Source: UBA2136 sp963974105 (GTDB lineage: Bacteria > Pseudomonadota > Alphaproteobacteria > UBA2136). Taken from it: DNA of 64,000 bases. A program made the translations under genes and the position numbers. This document shows, one piece after another, positions 25,864 through 35,183 of the stretch. The notes under the pieces are model-generated. The model saw nothing but the letters and a program-made list of their open reading frames with translations, ran no database searches and was not told the DNA's origin. The DNA lies in the NCBI GenBank assembly GCA_963974105.1, contig CAXBBG010000001.1, forward strand, positions 806,001-870,000, written 5' to 3'. Position 1 is the first letter of the stretch. Every line of letters begins with the position of its first letter.

Positions 25864-26103
25864 AGGTGTACCTCACAAATGGGGTGTCAAAAAGAAGGGT
25901 TTTGAGGCGTATGAAGGCTTCAATAAACGTTTAGGTGTATAAATTTAAAATGAGTATACAAGCCGGCACACCTTTTTACAAGAAATGTTCTGCCTTTTTA
26001 TTAAAAAAAATGGAACAGAAAGGGGGATGAAGCTTTATTTATCTTTAAAATTACGATATAAATTGAAGCTCAATTGAAAATTTATTTAAGGTTTGAAAAA
26101 ATT

Positions 26104-27498
26104 ATGGTTCGTGTTCGTTTTGCTCCTAGTCCAACTGGTAAGCTTCATGTGGGTAATGTGCGTACAGCGCTTGCAAATATTTTATATGCGCGTAAGCATG
26201 GCGGCACTTTTGTGGTGCGTATGGAAGACACAGATATGGGGCGTGAAGTTCAAAATGCTGAGGCTCAAATTTTAAGCGACCTTGATTGGTTGGGTATGAC
26301 ACCTGACGAAGACCCTATTAAAGGTGGGGATTTTGGCCCTTACCGCACAAACGAACGTACTGCTCGTGGTGACTATGACAAAGCGCTTGAAACGCTTTTT
26401 GCACAAAATCGCGCTTATGAGTGCTTCGTGTCAAAAACAGAACTTGATTTAATGCGTAAAGTGCAAACAAGCTCTGGCTTGCCACCGCACTATGATAATC
26501 GACACCGTGATTTAACACCTGCACAAAAAGAAGCTTTTCGCGCTGAAGGGCGTGAACCTGTTATCCGCTTTAAACTTGAAGATGCCGCAATTGAATGGGA
26601 AGATATGGTACGTGGTGCCGTGCGTTATGAAGCTAAAAACCTTGGCGGTGACCCTGTTATTGTACGTTCAAATGGCGTGCCTATTTTTGCTTTGGCGGGT
26701 GCTGTGGATGATATTAACCAAGAAATTACACATGTTGTGCGCGGGGAAGACCACGTAACAAATACAGCGATTCAAATTCAAATTTTTGAAGCATTAGGTG
26801 GTCAAGTGCCTGTGATGGCTCACATGCCAATGCTTTTAGACACTGATGGTGGCAAACTTTCAAAGCGCCTCGACAGCTTGTCGGTTGGCCAGCTTAAACT
26901 AGAAGGTTACTTGCCGAAAGCTATGTTAACTTACATGTCTAGCCTTGGTTTTAGCGCTGTGCCTGAAGTGGGCGATGTAGATGCTTTAGCGCAAACATTT
27001 GACTTTACTAAAATGGGACGTAGCGCTGTACGTTTTGACACAGACCAGCTAAAACGTGTGAACGCTATGGAAATCCGCGGTTCTTCTTATGCTGAAATCA
27101 AGCCTTATTTAAAAGGTTTTCTAGCTAGCGATAAGTCAGATGACGAACTTTCAGTTTTCTGGGACGCTGTAAAAGGGAACATTGAAATGCTATCCGAACT
27201 TCAAGGACAGTATGACCTTTGCTACGCGCAAGTTGGTTCAGAAATGGTTGAAAGTGATGATGTAGAATACATCCAAGTGGCGGCTGAAACTTTACCTCAA
27301 GGTGTTTATTCAGCGGACACATGGAGCGAATGGGTTTCAGAGCTTAAAAACCAAACAGGCCGTAAGGGTAAGCAATTGTTTATGCCATTGCGTATTGCTT
27401 TAACAGGGCAAAAGCACGGACCTGAAATGGCTTCACTTTTAACCGTTATGGGCGAAGAGGTAGCGCGCCAACGTTTAAACCACGCACTTGGTAAATAA
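26104..27498 (+). CDS. gltX: Glutamyl-tRNA synthetase
   Basis: 464 aa from the ATG at 26104; the frame opens at 26074, but the conserved start VRVRFAPSPTGKLHVGNVRT lies right after 26104. The class I signatures are HVGN (HIGH) and GGKLSKR (KMSKS-like). It charges tRNA-Glu, the substrate both for protein synthesis and for the glutamyl-tRNA reductase encoded at 36455. Many alphaproteobacteria have two GltX paralogues, one of which charges tRNA-Gln; I cannot tell which this is. Confidence 0.95.
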   Translation: MVRVRFAPSPTGKLHVGNVRTALANILYARKHGGTFVVRMEDTDMGREVQNAEAQILSDLDWLGMTPDEDPIKGGDFGPYRTNERTARGDYDKALETLFAQNRAYECFVSKTELDLMRKVQTSSGLPPHYDNRHRDLTPAQKEAFRAEGREPVIRFKLEDAAIEWEDMVRGAVRYEAKNLGGDPVIVRSNGVPIFALAGAVDDINQEITHVVRGEDHVTNTAIQIQIFEALGGQVPVMAHMPMLLDTDGGKLSKRLDSLSVGQLKLEGYLPKAMLTYMSSLGFSAVPEVGDVDALAQTFDFTKMGRSAVRFDTDQLKRVNAMEIRGSSYAEIKPYLKGFLASDKSDDELSVFWDAVKGNIEMLSELQGQYDLCYAQVGSEMVESDDVEYIQVAAETLPQGVYSADTWSEWVSELKNQTGRKGKQLFMPLRIALTGQKHGPEMASLLTVMGEEVARQRLNHALGK

Positions 27499-27622
27499 GG
27501 TAATTTTATGATTTATACATTTATATTGTTTAAAACTTTTTGTAAGCGATGTTGTTGCAAATAATTTTGCATAACTTCTGCCTGCCTAAATGACAAAAAA
27601 GACTTTAAGAAAGTATAAAAAT

Positions 27623-29044
27623 ATGAAAATTCACAACACGCTTACCAAATCAAAAGTTGAGTTTAATCCCATCACCAAAGGTGAGGTTAAAATGTATGTG
27701 TGTGGTGTAACACCTTACGACTATGCTCACATTGGTAACGCGCGCCCAGCCATTGTTTTTGACACATTGTACCGCTTTTTAAAAGCGCAAGGTAACAAGG
27801 TGACTTATGTACGCAACTTTACCGACGTGGACGATAAAATTATTAACCGTGCCGCCGAACAGGGGGTGGATTGGCAAACGTTGCCTCAAAAATTCATTAA
27901 AATTTATCACGAAGATATGGCGCAGTTGAATGTGCTTGGCAGTGCGGAAGAAGGTGATAAAGCGTCGAGCCATATTATAGAACCATTGGTAACGGAAAAT
28001 ATCCCCGAAATTATAGCGATGATTAAAACATTGCTTGAAAACGGACATGCTTATGTTGCCCCAAGTGGTGACGTGTTGTATGACACCACAACATTCCCAC
28101 AATATGGTGCACTTTCTGGTAATACACTAAAAGACCTGATTGCAGGTAGCCGTGTGGAAGTTTCAACCGACAAGAGAAACCCAACAGACTTTGTGCTTTG
28201 GAAATCGGTTAAAGCAAACGAGCCAATGCAGTGGAACTTTGACTATACCGATGCGACTGGGCAAAAGGTGAATGCAGGGCGCCCGGGTTGGCACATTGAA
28301 TGTTCAGCAATGAGCAAGCGTTACCTTGGTGAAACGTTCGACATTCACGGCGGCGGCGAAGACCTTAAATTCCCACACCACGAATGTGAAATTGCCCAAA
28401 GTAAGGGTTCTTGCGATGGTAATCATGCAAACTATTGGATGCACAACGCCTTTGTGAATATTGAAGGCGAAAAAATGTCCAAATCTCTCGGCAATTTTAA
28501 AACCATTCACGGACTGCTTGAAAAATATAGCGGCGAAGCCCTCCGCCTTTGGATGCTTTCAACCCATTACCGCAAGCCCGTTGATTTAACGGAAGAGGCG
28601 CTTGATAAGGCTGAGAAAAAAATTACGAGTTGGTATAATACTTTAAGCCGTTTAAATAAGCAGGGTATTTACCCTTTAAAAGTTAAATCTATTATAGGGT
28701 ATATTTCGGACTCTCTAGAAAATGATTTGAATACACCACTATTGATTGGTCAGCTAGAAAGTCAATTTACATCCCTTAATTCAGAAGGTACTAGCCTTAA
28801 AGATAAGGAATCTGTTCTGAATAAGGTTTTATTGGCAGGTAATGTTCTTGGACTTCTACAGCAAAATCCTGAACTTTTTTTACGTGGTGATGTTGAAATT
28901 GACGTTGATGCGTTGGTGAACCAGCGCAATGAAGCGAAAGCCAATAAAGACTGGGCGCTGGCTGATAAAATTCGTGATGAATTAAATGAACAGGGTATTG
29001 TGCTTGAAGACGGCGCAAACGGTACAACGTGGAGAAAAGCGTAA
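27623..29044 (+). CDS. cysS: Cysteinyl-tRNA synthetase
   Basis: 473 aa from the ATG at 27623; an ATG at 27590 would add 11 residues not seen in the family. MYVCGVTPYDYAHIGNARP contains the first zinc-binding cysteine and the HIGH motif, HGGGEDLKFPHHECEIAQS holds further zinc ligands, and KMSKSLGNF is exact. The next gene overlaps its stop (TAATG). Confidence 0.96.
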   Translation: MKIHNTLTKSKVEFNPITKGEVKMYVCGVTPYDYAHIGNARPAIVFDTLYRFLKAQGNKVTYVRNFTDVDDKIINRAAEQGVDWQTLPQKFIKIYHEDMAQLNVLGSAEEGDKASSHIIEPLVTENIPEIIAMIKTLLENGHAYVAPSGDVLYDTTTFPQYGALSGNTLKDLIAGSRVEVSTDKRNPTDFVLWKSVKANEPMQWNFDYTDATGQKVNAGRPGWHIECSAMSKRYLGETFDIHGGGEDLKFPHHECEIAQSKGSCDGNHANYWMHNAFVNIEGEKMSKSLGNFKTIHGLLEKYSGEALRLWMLSTHYRKPVDLTEEALDKAEKKITSWYNTLSRLNKQGIYPLKVKSIIGYISDSLENDLNTPLLIGQLESQFTSLNSEGTSLKDKESVLNKVLLAGNVLGLLQQNPELFLRGDVEIDVDALVNQRNEAKANKDWALADKIRDELNEQGIVLEDGANGTTWRKA

Positions 29045-29637
29045 TGGCGGCGGAAGTTATTGCGCATATAGCATCAAGGCGTTCGGTTGCAAAATTTACT
29101 GAACAAGCGGTTTCGCCACAGCTTATTTCAGAAATTATTGAAATGGGTACGTTTGCACCTTGCCACAAACGCACAGACCCATGGCGCTTTGTTATTTTTG
29201 AAGGTGCGGGACGTGACGCATTGGCCTGCGCCATGATGAATGGTTACGCAGCCGCAAAACAAGGTTTTGATGGATATGAAGAAAATTTAGAAAAAATAAA
29301 ACGCAAGCCTTATAGGGCACCGACCATTATTATGGTGTGGTGTGCCGCAGGTCGCGCTAAGAAAAACCCACCTGTGTGGGAAGACCATGCAGCGGTTGCG
29401 GCTTGTTTACAAAATATGAGCTTGGCCGCACATGCTTTTGGTTTGGGCAGTATTTGGCGCACAGGCGGGGCGGTGGACTTTCCGCAAGTGCAGGATTTAT
29501 GTAAAACTGAAACTGATAGCTTTGACGCCAGTAAAGGCGATAAAATTATGGGTATGCTTTATGTGGGGCATATGGATAATAATTTCCCTAAGCCAAACCG
29601 CTTCCCCGAAGAAGCTCAGGTTGTTTGTTACAAATAA
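29044..29637 (+). CDS. Nitroreductase-family flavoprotein
   Basis: 197 aa, starting at the ATG that overlaps the cysS stop; GGAG lies nine bases upstream. The family start is IASRRSVAKFTEQAV, followed by FAPCHKRTDPWRFVIFEG, a conserved FMN-contact region, and LAAHAFGLGSIWRTGG in the C-terminal half. It resembles YdjA-type small nitroreductases (FMN, NAD(P)H), whose physiological substrates are mostly unknown. It is translationally coupled to cysS. Confidence 0.88.
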   Translation: MAAEVIAHIASRRSVAKFTEQAVSPQLISEIIEMGTFAPCHKRTDPWRFVIFEGAGRDALACAMMNGYAAAKQGFDGYEENLEKIKRKPYRAPTIIMVWCAAGRAKKNPPVWEDHAAVAACLQNMSLAAHAFGLGSIWRTGGAVDFPQVQDLCKTETDSFDASKGDKIMGMLYVGHMDNNFPKPNRFPEEAQVVCYK

Positions 29638-29665
29638 AAAAAGCCTCCGTATGGAGGCTTTTTTG
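29634..29665. terminator. Bidirectional terminator
   Basis: An A7 run, GCCTCC, loop GTAT, GGAGGC and T6. It lies between the nitroreductase gene and the convergent kinase-like gene. Confidence 0.93.
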
Positions 29666-29671
29666 TGTCGA

Positions 29672-30253
29672 TTAACAGTAGGGGTCGGTGATAACAATCT
29701 CGCCGCTTGGGCGCTGCATTAAATTGCCATTACCAAGCGAAATATCAGACTCTAAACCGTGTTTTTCCATAACCTTGCCTAAGGAATATAAAGCCTTAGC
29801 AAGTGCATTATTTTCAAACGCTTGTTGTGGAATAATAACTTCGTCTGAATGCACCGGCACCGCTTCCGATATGAGTTTACAGTCATAGCTTTTAAAGGGG
29901 TTATCAATGGGGTTTAATACTTCCATCAATGTAAGGGTTAAAGGTTCGTCAAAATGTCTAAAAATAGACTGAACATGCCAGTAAATTTTAGGGAAATACG
30001 GGTTGTCTTCATTTAGAATAGCGTTGCATGCGTGGAAGGGGTATTTGTCTTCCCTGTCGGCGTAGGAGTGACCCACACGCAAAATATATTGACCACAAGG
30101 CGAACGATAAACATTTGAAAAACAGCCTTCGCTGCTATGAAGAAACCAGCCTGCATTAAGAAGGAGGTGTTCGGCGCTGTCGGTGGTTATGTATGTGCTT
30201 AAAAGCAAATGGGTGAGGCTTTTTTGGATCGCCTCGGTGTGTGAATGATTCAT
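29672..30253 (-). CDS. Kinase-fold-like protein, 193 aa, function unknown
   Basis: Several pieces recall a minimal protein-kinase fold. A glycine/serine loop (EGCFSNVYR, ~42-50) is followed by a strand (QYILRVG). HGLESDISLGNGNLM at 165-179 looks like a catalytic loop, with D170 and N175 or N177. IVITDPYC at the very end would place D190 where the DFG metal-binding aspartate sits. The usual VAIK lysine is not evident (R59 is nearest), and nothing follows the DFG-like site, so there is no C-lobe. It could be a pseudokinase or a phage-type kinase relative. AAGGA precedes the ATG. It lies 73 bases downstream of a methyltransferase on the same strand. Confidence 0.55.
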   Translation of the reverse strand: MNHSHTEAIQKSLTHLLLSTYITTDSAEHLLLNAGWFLHSSEGCFSNVYRSPCGQYILRVGHSYADREDKYPFHACNAILNEDNPYFPKIYWHVQSIFRHFDEPLTLTLMEVLNPIDNPFKSYDCKLISEAVPVHSDEVIIPQQAFENNALAKALYSLGKVMEKHGLESDISLGNGNLMQRPSGEIVITDPYC

Positions 30254-30326
30254 ACGAGACGTCCTTAAAAAGAAAAGGTGGTTAATACATGAATGATGTG
30301 CCTTTTCTATTTAAAATACAACTCTT

Positions 30327-31232
30327 TTATTTTAAAAAAGTGGCTAAACTTGTTTTTGCACTGCCAGGCTTTAAGGCTTTTTGCTGGCTTTGGTGGGGGC
30401 GCCAGCCATGTAGATATATCACTTCAAGGGTTAGGCATAGGCTGCCATCTTCGAGTGTATGGTTTTCTCTGTAAAAATTTTCCATTTTTTGCCAAGCACT
30501 GCGGCTGGTAAGTGATTTTGCCTTGTTGGGGTTGAGGTTGCGCGCACCAAGCGCTTTGATATCGGCAAAGATGGCTTCAAAGGAAGGGTAAGACATTTTA
30601 ATAATGTCGCGGTCAATTACGGGTAAGGCAAACCCACGGCGCTGTAATACGGCACCAACAGATTGTATGTCTGGCAGCGGAATAATGTGACTGCCGCCCA
30701 GACCTGTTTCTTCAAAGGCATGCCGAAATTCTGAAAAACTTTCGGATCCAAGGGTCGAGGCAAGCAATAAACCATTTTCCTTTAAAACCTTACCAGACAT
30801 ATGCAAGCACTTTGCCACATCATTTACCCAAGGTAGCATGAGGTTTGAGATGACGAGGTCAAATGTTTGATTGGCAAACGGGAGTTCTTCTTCTGCATTG
30901 AGGTTAACTTTTAGCCCTTGTGCTTGCCCCAGCATTGTTTGTGAAAAGTCGGCCGATATAAAAGTTTTTGGGTTTTGTTGTGGCGTAATGATTTTTTGTA
31001 AAATGCCAGTGCCAGCACCAAGGTCTAGAACGCTTTCGAATTTTTGTTTCGTATCAAGCAGCCTATCGGCAAGTCGGTGTGCAATTTCTTCTGTAATAGC
31101 AGCGTGTGCATTGTAATGAGGTGCAGCTTTTTTGTACATGTTTTGAACTGTGTGCACAGGGAAAAGCTTTTCTTCTTCTTCAAACTGAATGGAAATGGTT
31201 TTATTTTGCGTCACGTTTGTTATACTTCTCAT
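30327..31232 (-). CDS. BioC/NDUFAF5-like SAM methyltransferase
   Basis: 301 aa from the ATG at 31232; an ATG ten codons earlier is also possible. Motif I is VLDLGAGTGILQKII, motif II is FISADFSQTML, and FDLVISNLMLPWVNDV is diagnostic of the NDUFAF5/BioC group. The C-terminus GWRPHQSQQKALKPGSA is the usual ending of the alphaproteobacterial group found beside comF. The mitochondrial relative hydroxylates a complex I subunit, and BioC methylates malonyl-ACP; which applies here is unknown. It diverges from comF. Confidence 0.82.
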   Translation of the reverse strand: MRSITNVTQNKTISIQFEEEEKLFPVHTVQNMYKKAAPHYNAHAAITEEIAHRLADRLLDTKQKFESVLDLGAGTGILQKIITPQQNPKTFISADFSQTMLGQAQGLKVNLNAEEELPFANQTFDLVISNLMLPWVNDVAKCLHMSGKVLKENGLLLASTLGSESFSEFRHAFEETGLGGSHIIPLPDIQSVGAVLQRRGFALPVIDRDIIKMSYPSFEAIFADIKALGARNLNPNKAKSLTSRSAWQKMENFYRENHTLEDGSLCLTLEVIYLHGWRPHQSQQKALKPGSAKTSLATFLK

Positions 31233-31287
31233 TATGCTTATACAGAATGTACAGTCCACCACAGTTTACAAAAAATTAAAAGGCTTA

Positions 31288-31956
31288 ATGTCTTTTATAG
31301 GTGCTGTTTTTGTGCCTGCGAGTTGTATTTTTTGCAGGCAAATTATTGAACATGAAAAAGGGATGGGTGTTTGCCCGGCTTGTTTTGGGGTTTTACCTGT
31401 ATGGGATAAGGCTGATATTGCTATGCCTGCTTTACCTAAGCATGTGGACAGTTTTGATGCGCCTTTCGTTTACGAACCCCCTGTTAATAAAGCAATTACG
31501 CAGATGAAATTTGCCGACAAGCCTGAGTATGCTTATGCTTTTTCACGTTTAATGCTGGCAAAGGTGAGGTCTATACTTGAAGAGGATAGCCTTGTGATAC
31601 CTGTGCCGATGCATAAAAAACGTTTGTTTATGCGTCAGTTTAATCAGTCAGCATTGATTGCGAATGGGTTAGTGGGGTTGATAGATGCCCCTGTTGAGTT
31701 GTTTTCGCTTAAGCGTTTAAAGAAAACGGCACCGCAGGTGGGAAAATCGGCACGCGCACGCAAGAGTAATTTAAGTGGTGCATTTTGGGTGGATGAAAAG
31801 AAAGTGGCAGGCAAACATATTCTTTTAATAGATGATGTTTGGACGACAGGAAGTACGGCAGAGGCTTGTGCAAAATGCTTAAAACAAGCTGGCGCAAGAA
31901 AGGTTGATGTGGTAACAATATGCTACGTCGAAAATTCAATTAAAGGAAATATTTAA
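31288..31956 (+). CDS. comF: ComF-family phosphoribosyltransferase-like protein
   Basis: 222 aa from the ATG at 31288, chosen because AAAAGG lies five bases before it; earlier in-frame ATGs exist at 31189 and 31234. The N-terminal zinc ribbon has paired cysteines (PASCIFC, VCPAC). The phosphoribosyl-binding loop is HILLIDDVWTTGSTAEACAK. ComF supports DNA uptake in naturally competent bacteria by handling incoming single strands; most proteobacteria keep it with no proven role. grxC follows one base after the stop. Confidence 0.9.
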   Translation: MSFIGAVFVPASCIFCRQIIEHEKGMGVCPACFGVLPVWDKADIAMPALPKHVDSFDAPFVYEPPVNKAITQMKFADKPEYAYAFSRLMLAKVRSILEEDSLVIPVPMHKKRLFMRQFNQSALIANGLVGLIDAPVELFSLKRLKKTAPQVGKSARARKSNLSGAFWVDEKKVAGKHILLIDDVWTTGSTAEACAKCLKQAGARKVDVVTICYVENSIKGNI

Positions 31957-31957
31957 C

Positions 31958-32209
31958 ATGGCTGATATTATTGTTTATTCAAAACCAACTTGCCCTTACT
32001 GCATTAAAGCGAAGGCGCTATTAACAGGTCTTGGTCAGAAGTTTAAGGTGATTGACATTGCTGCGCACCCTGAAAAACGTGACGAAATGATTCAAAAATC
32101 AGGCGGTGCTTATACGGTACCTCAAATTTTTATTGATGGCCAACACATCGGTGGTTGTGACGATTTGCACGCTTTGCACGGCCGTGGCAAATTGGTTGAA
32201 TTGTTTTAA
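31958..32209 (+). CDS. grxC: Glutaredoxin 3
   Basis: 83 aa with the dithiol active site CPYC at residues 12-15, TVPQIFIDG with the cis-proline, and the glutathione-binding GGCDDLHAL. It is a cytosolic disulphide reductant that uses glutathione. It is adjacent to comF, the common alphaproteobacterial order. Confidence 0.95.
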   Translation: MADIIVYSKPTCPYCIKAKALLTGLGQKFKVIDIAAHPEKRDEMIQKSGGAYTVPQIFIDGQHIGGCDDLHALHGRGKLVELF

Positions 32210-32233
32210 TTTTATATTTTAAAGGGGAAGCGC

Positions 32234-32917
32234 ATGGATATGTCAGCCTACGCAGGTTTATTGGATATTATTCTTTCAGGATTTATAGGGGCTTTAGGTT
32301 TTAAGGCCTTATGCGCTTTCCTTTTATTGGTTTTATTTGTTTATGGGACTGTGAATCGAGAAAATGAAGTTCAGCCAAAGCTTGGTGATGTTAGCTGGAC
32401 GCTTTTTTCAGCGTTATCATCATTTGCTTTGTTTGGCGTGCTACTTTTTTTAGCTTCGACATCGCTCACGTCATTTAATATGGCGGATATGGTTATGGGG
32501 CCACTTTCGTGGGCGCAGTCTATTTCGTTGTTGGCTGTTTTGTTTTTTATTGCTTGTGGTGCGTGGCTTTACAGTAAGCCTGTGACTAAGAAAAAAGTTT
32601 CTTACGATACTGAGGATGACCTATCTATGGGGTCTATCATTGCCATTGCTTATGGTGTGGGGTTGTCTTCGTTTGTATTTTTAGGTTATGTATGGCCAGA
32701 TGTTTTGATGAGTCAGGTTAAAACGGTCGGTGTATTACAGCAAGGTGCTTTTTATGGCTTTGTTTATATGCTTTCGTTTACGCTGGTTTGGTTTGCATTT
32801 TTTGCACTTATTCAAAGTGTAATAGGGCGTTTTATTATGGGTAAGATGCCTGTAGTTATCAGTGCGGTTGCCTTATTTTTAGCCGCACTTGCTCAAATTA
32901 TTTTTTTGTTGGTTTAA
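32234..32917 (+). CDS. Polytopic membrane protein, 227 aa, unknown
   Basis: Six or seven hydrophobic helices are visible, for example ALCAFLLLVLFVYGTV, FALFGVLLFLASTS, ISLLAVLFFIACGAWL, and the C-terminal VISAVALFLAALAQIIFLLV. The loop between them is charged (KKKVSYDTEDD). No family is recognised. A ribosome binding site, AAAGGGGAAG, precedes the ATG. Its last 20 bases overlap the end of the convergent ubiG-like gene, so no terminator separates them. Confidence 0.7.
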   Translation: MDMSAYAGLLDIILSGFIGALGFKALCAFLLLVLFVYGTVNRENEVQPKLGDVSWTLFSALSSFALFGVLLFLASTSLTSFNMADMVMGPLSWAQSISLLAVLFFIACGAWLYSKPVTKKKVSYDTEDDLSMGSIIAIAYGVGLSSFVFLGYVWPDVLMSQVKTVGVLQQGAFYGFVYMLSFTLVWFAFFALIQSVIGRFIMGKMPVVISAVALFLAALAQIIFLLV

Positions 32918-33647
32918 CACCTTTGTAAACAGCTGAACCTAAATAACGTGAAGCGGGTTTTTCGCAGCGTTTCCATCTGTTTTCTTTAGGGTCGAGGTAA
33001 GCACCGCATAGGTCTGTAATTTCAAATCCGTTGTCTTCAAATTTACCAATAAGCGTTTTTGGTGTCCTAAACCTCTTAAACTTATATGTACCTTTGGGTA
33101 CCCATTTAAATAGCCACTGTGCACATAAGATATGAACGAAAGCCGATCTGAAATTGCGGTTGTTTGTTGAAAATAAAACAATACCATCTTCGTGTAGGAG
33201 GTGAGGCAGTTCTTTAATGAAACCATGTGTGTGGTCTACATATTCAAAAATATCCATGCACAAAATGATATGATATTTTTGGCCTTGCTCTACAAGTTGT
33301 TGAGGGGTGCATTGTATAAAATTGACAATGGCACCATGTTGTTCGGCTTGCTTTTGCGCATTTTCAATGCAGTCATTGCTTAGATCTATGGCGGTAACGT
33401 CCGCACCTCTAAATGTAAGTTCTTCAGCAAGTTTGCTGGTGCCGCAACCAATGTCTAATAAGTTGAGGTTTAAAAGCGGGGCTGGTTCTAATTTATTGCG
33501 GTTAAAAGCGTCAGCGGCGCGGCTTACCACATATTTACGGCGCACAAGGTGGTAATTTTCAAAGGCAGTTTTAGCCGAGCCTGACCCTTGGGTAAAGAAT
33601 TTCCATAACTGAAACAAATTGACGTTGTGTGGTTTTCTGCGCGACAT
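32898..33647 (-). CDS. ubiG: UbiG-like ubiquinone O-methyltransferase
   Basis: 249 aa. Motif I is LLDIGCGTSKLAEELTFRGA, then VTAIDLSNDCIENAQKQAEQ, with a DIFEYVDH segment where UbiG has E(V)VEHV. GTYKFKRFRTPKTLI matches the UbiG lid region (G.H.w.kF..P.el). UbiG carries out both O-methylation steps of ubiquinone synthesis. The C-terminus departs from the family and is basic (YKGVKPTKK). The ribosome binding site is poor. A more general methyltransferase is possible. Confidence 0.7.
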   Translation of the reverse strand: MSRRKPHNVNLFQLWKFFTQGSGSAKTAFENYHLVRRKYVVSRAADAFNRNKLEPAPLLNLNLLDIGCGTSKLAEELTFRGADVTAIDLSNDCIENAQKQAEQHGAIVNFIQCTPQQLVEQGQKYHIILCMDIFEYVDHTHGFIKELPHLLHEDGIVLFSTNNRNFRSAFVHILCAQWLFKWVPKGTYKFKRFRTPKTLIGKFEDNGFEITDLCGAYLDPKENRWKRCEKPASRYLGSAVYKGVKPTKK

Positions 33648-33749
33648 TTTTTTAACTTTATTATTAGCTGATCTTCATCCCCTGTTAGGTAAAGAGTAAA
33701 GCATAATATTAAAAGTTCAAGTCATGAATTATCTTTTTTTAAAGAATCC

Positions 33750-33778
33750 TTGCATTTGGGGAAGAAATGGGGCATATA
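33750..33778 (+). promoter_or_regulatory. Promoter of rpsU
   Basis: TTGCAT (33750-33755), 17 bases, CATATA (33773-33778). It is preceded by CC and resembles the promoters before rpsJ and rpsH, which share the word CCTTGCA. Confidence 0.55.
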
Positions 33779-33848
33779 TGCATTAGTTTTGGTGTTTGCA
33801 CCATGAATATGAATTTTAGATAATTGTTAGAGAGGGGGTGAAGAAGGT

Positions 33849-34052
33849 ATGATTTCTGTTGAAGTTAGAGGTAATGATGTAAACCAAGCGCTACGTCGTT
33901 TGAAAAAAACATTGAACCGTGAAGGCGTTTTCCGCGAAATGAAGATGCGTCGTCACTGTGAAAAACCATTCGAAAAACGTCAGCGTCAAGCACGTGAAGC
34001 AGTCCGCCGTTCTCGTAAGAACCGTTCTCGCGTTCTCGCTAGCAAGCTGTAA
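33849..34052 (+). CDS. rpsU: 30S ribosomal protein S21
   Basis: 67 aa. EVRGNDVNQALRRLKKTLNR, EMKMRRHCEKPFEKR and the basic C-terminal helix are standard for bS21, which helps initiation near the anti-Shine-Dalgarno region. The ribosome binding site is a long purine tract (GAGGGGGTGAAGAAGG). It is monocistronic with its own promoter and terminator. Confidence 0.97.
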   Translation: MISVEVRGNDVNQALRRLKKTLNREGVFREMKMRRHCEKPFEKRQRQAREAVRRSRKNRSRVLASKL

Positions 34053-34068
34053 GCTTTTTGAAAAGTTT

Positions 34069-34099
34069 AAAGGCCGCTTTTATAGCGGTCTTTTTTTTG
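34069..34099 (+). terminator. Terminator after rpsU
   Basis: AGGCCGCT and AGCGGTCT pair around TTTAT (one G-T pair), followed by T8. Confidence 0.9.
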
Positions 34100-34207
34100 T
34101 TTGGCGTATTTTTTTTGTCATTGTGACTATCGTTTTTGATTGCTGTGGTGTATAGTGTTTTAAATGATAAACATACAAATAAAATAATATTAAAGAGTCT
34201 TGTTTTA

Positions 34208-35134
34208 ATGAGTCAAATGACAATTGAATTTGGTGTGGGTAAGGAATTACGTGCCGCACGCTTAAAAGCTGAATTAAAAGTGACAGATGTTGCAGATGAA
34301 CTTAATCTTCGTGTTGAGCATATTATTGCAATCGAAAAAGACAATTACGCTGAATTGCCAGGTGCAACTTATATTGTCGGTTTTGTTAAAAGCTACGCAA
34401 AGCTTGTTGGCTTAAATGATGTACACCTCATTGATCGTTTAATGGAAAGCGGTTTTATTCCTAATTTAGCACCTCCTAAAAAAACAGTTGATGATGAATT
34501 GGCTGAACCTGTTGATAAAAGCCTTGTAGGTGTTTCGTTTTTAGTATTGATATTGGTAAGTGTTTTAGCACTTGTTTACTTTTTGATTGTGGCGGATTCT
34601 ACAAAACATGCGCCCGCTACCGAAAATGGGGCAATAGAGGAACTTATTGATGAAAATGCTGATATGCAGTCTGCGCCTAAGGGTGGCAGTGAAAGCGAAG
34701 AAGAGATGGTTTTAGGTCAAGAAGAGCTGATTCCGATGCTGATTGCCGAACAAAAAATTAAAGAAACAGCTTTTAAAATTGCTAAAGATAAAGTGATTGG
34801 CACAAAGCCTGAAGGCGCACGTGTGATGCTTACAGCCTTAGAAGATGCTTGGTATCAAGTTTATAACCCTAAAACAAATAAAACATATTTAAATGCTGTG
34901 TTAAAAGCAGGGCATTCAGTATGGCTTGAGAATGACACAGATGCTTTGATAGATTTAGGGCGCCCACATAAAGTGGCGATGACTATTGATGGTAAAGGTT
35001 ATGGTCTCATTGGCCCTTCATGGGGTGGTGTTGTTAAAAAGCTTCCAGCGGACGCCAATTACCTTATACACAGCTATTATGGTGAAGGTCTTGATAAAAA
35101 GTCCTATAACCGTTGGTTAAAAGGTCAAGATTAA
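34208..35134 (+). CDS. RodZ-like helix-turn-helix membrane protein
   Basis: 308 aa from the ATG at 34208; the open frame starts 24 codons earlier, without a ribosome binding site. An N-terminal Cro/C1-type helix-turn-helix (GKELRAARLKAELKVTDVAD) is followed by YIVGFVKSYAKLVGL, the RodZ hallmark. There is one transmembrane helix (VGVSFLVLILVSVLALVYFL) and a periplasmic beta domain of the DUF4115 type with LIDLGRPHKVAMTIDG. RodZ links MreB to the cell-wall machinery. In many alphaproteobacteria this gene precedes ispG-hisS; here hisS follows directly. Confidence 0.85.
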   Translation: MSQMTIEFGVGKELRAARLKAELKVTDVADELNLRVEHIIAIEKDNYAELPGATYIVGFVKSYAKLVGLNDVHLIDRLMESGFIPNLAPPKKTVDDELAEPVDKSLVGVSFLVLILVSVLALVYFLIVADSTKHAPATENGAIEELIDENADMQSAPKGGSESEEEMVLGQEELIPMLIAEQKIKETAFKIAKDKVIGTKPEGARVMLTALEDAWYQVYNPKTNKTYLNAVLKAGHSVWLENDTDALIDLGRPHKVAMTIDGKGYGLIGPSWGGVVKKLPADANYLIHSYYGEGLDKKSYNRWLKGQD

Positions 35135-35183
35135 TAAAATTCAGCCTGATAATGGCATGGTCTTAATATAATGGATTTCAAAA

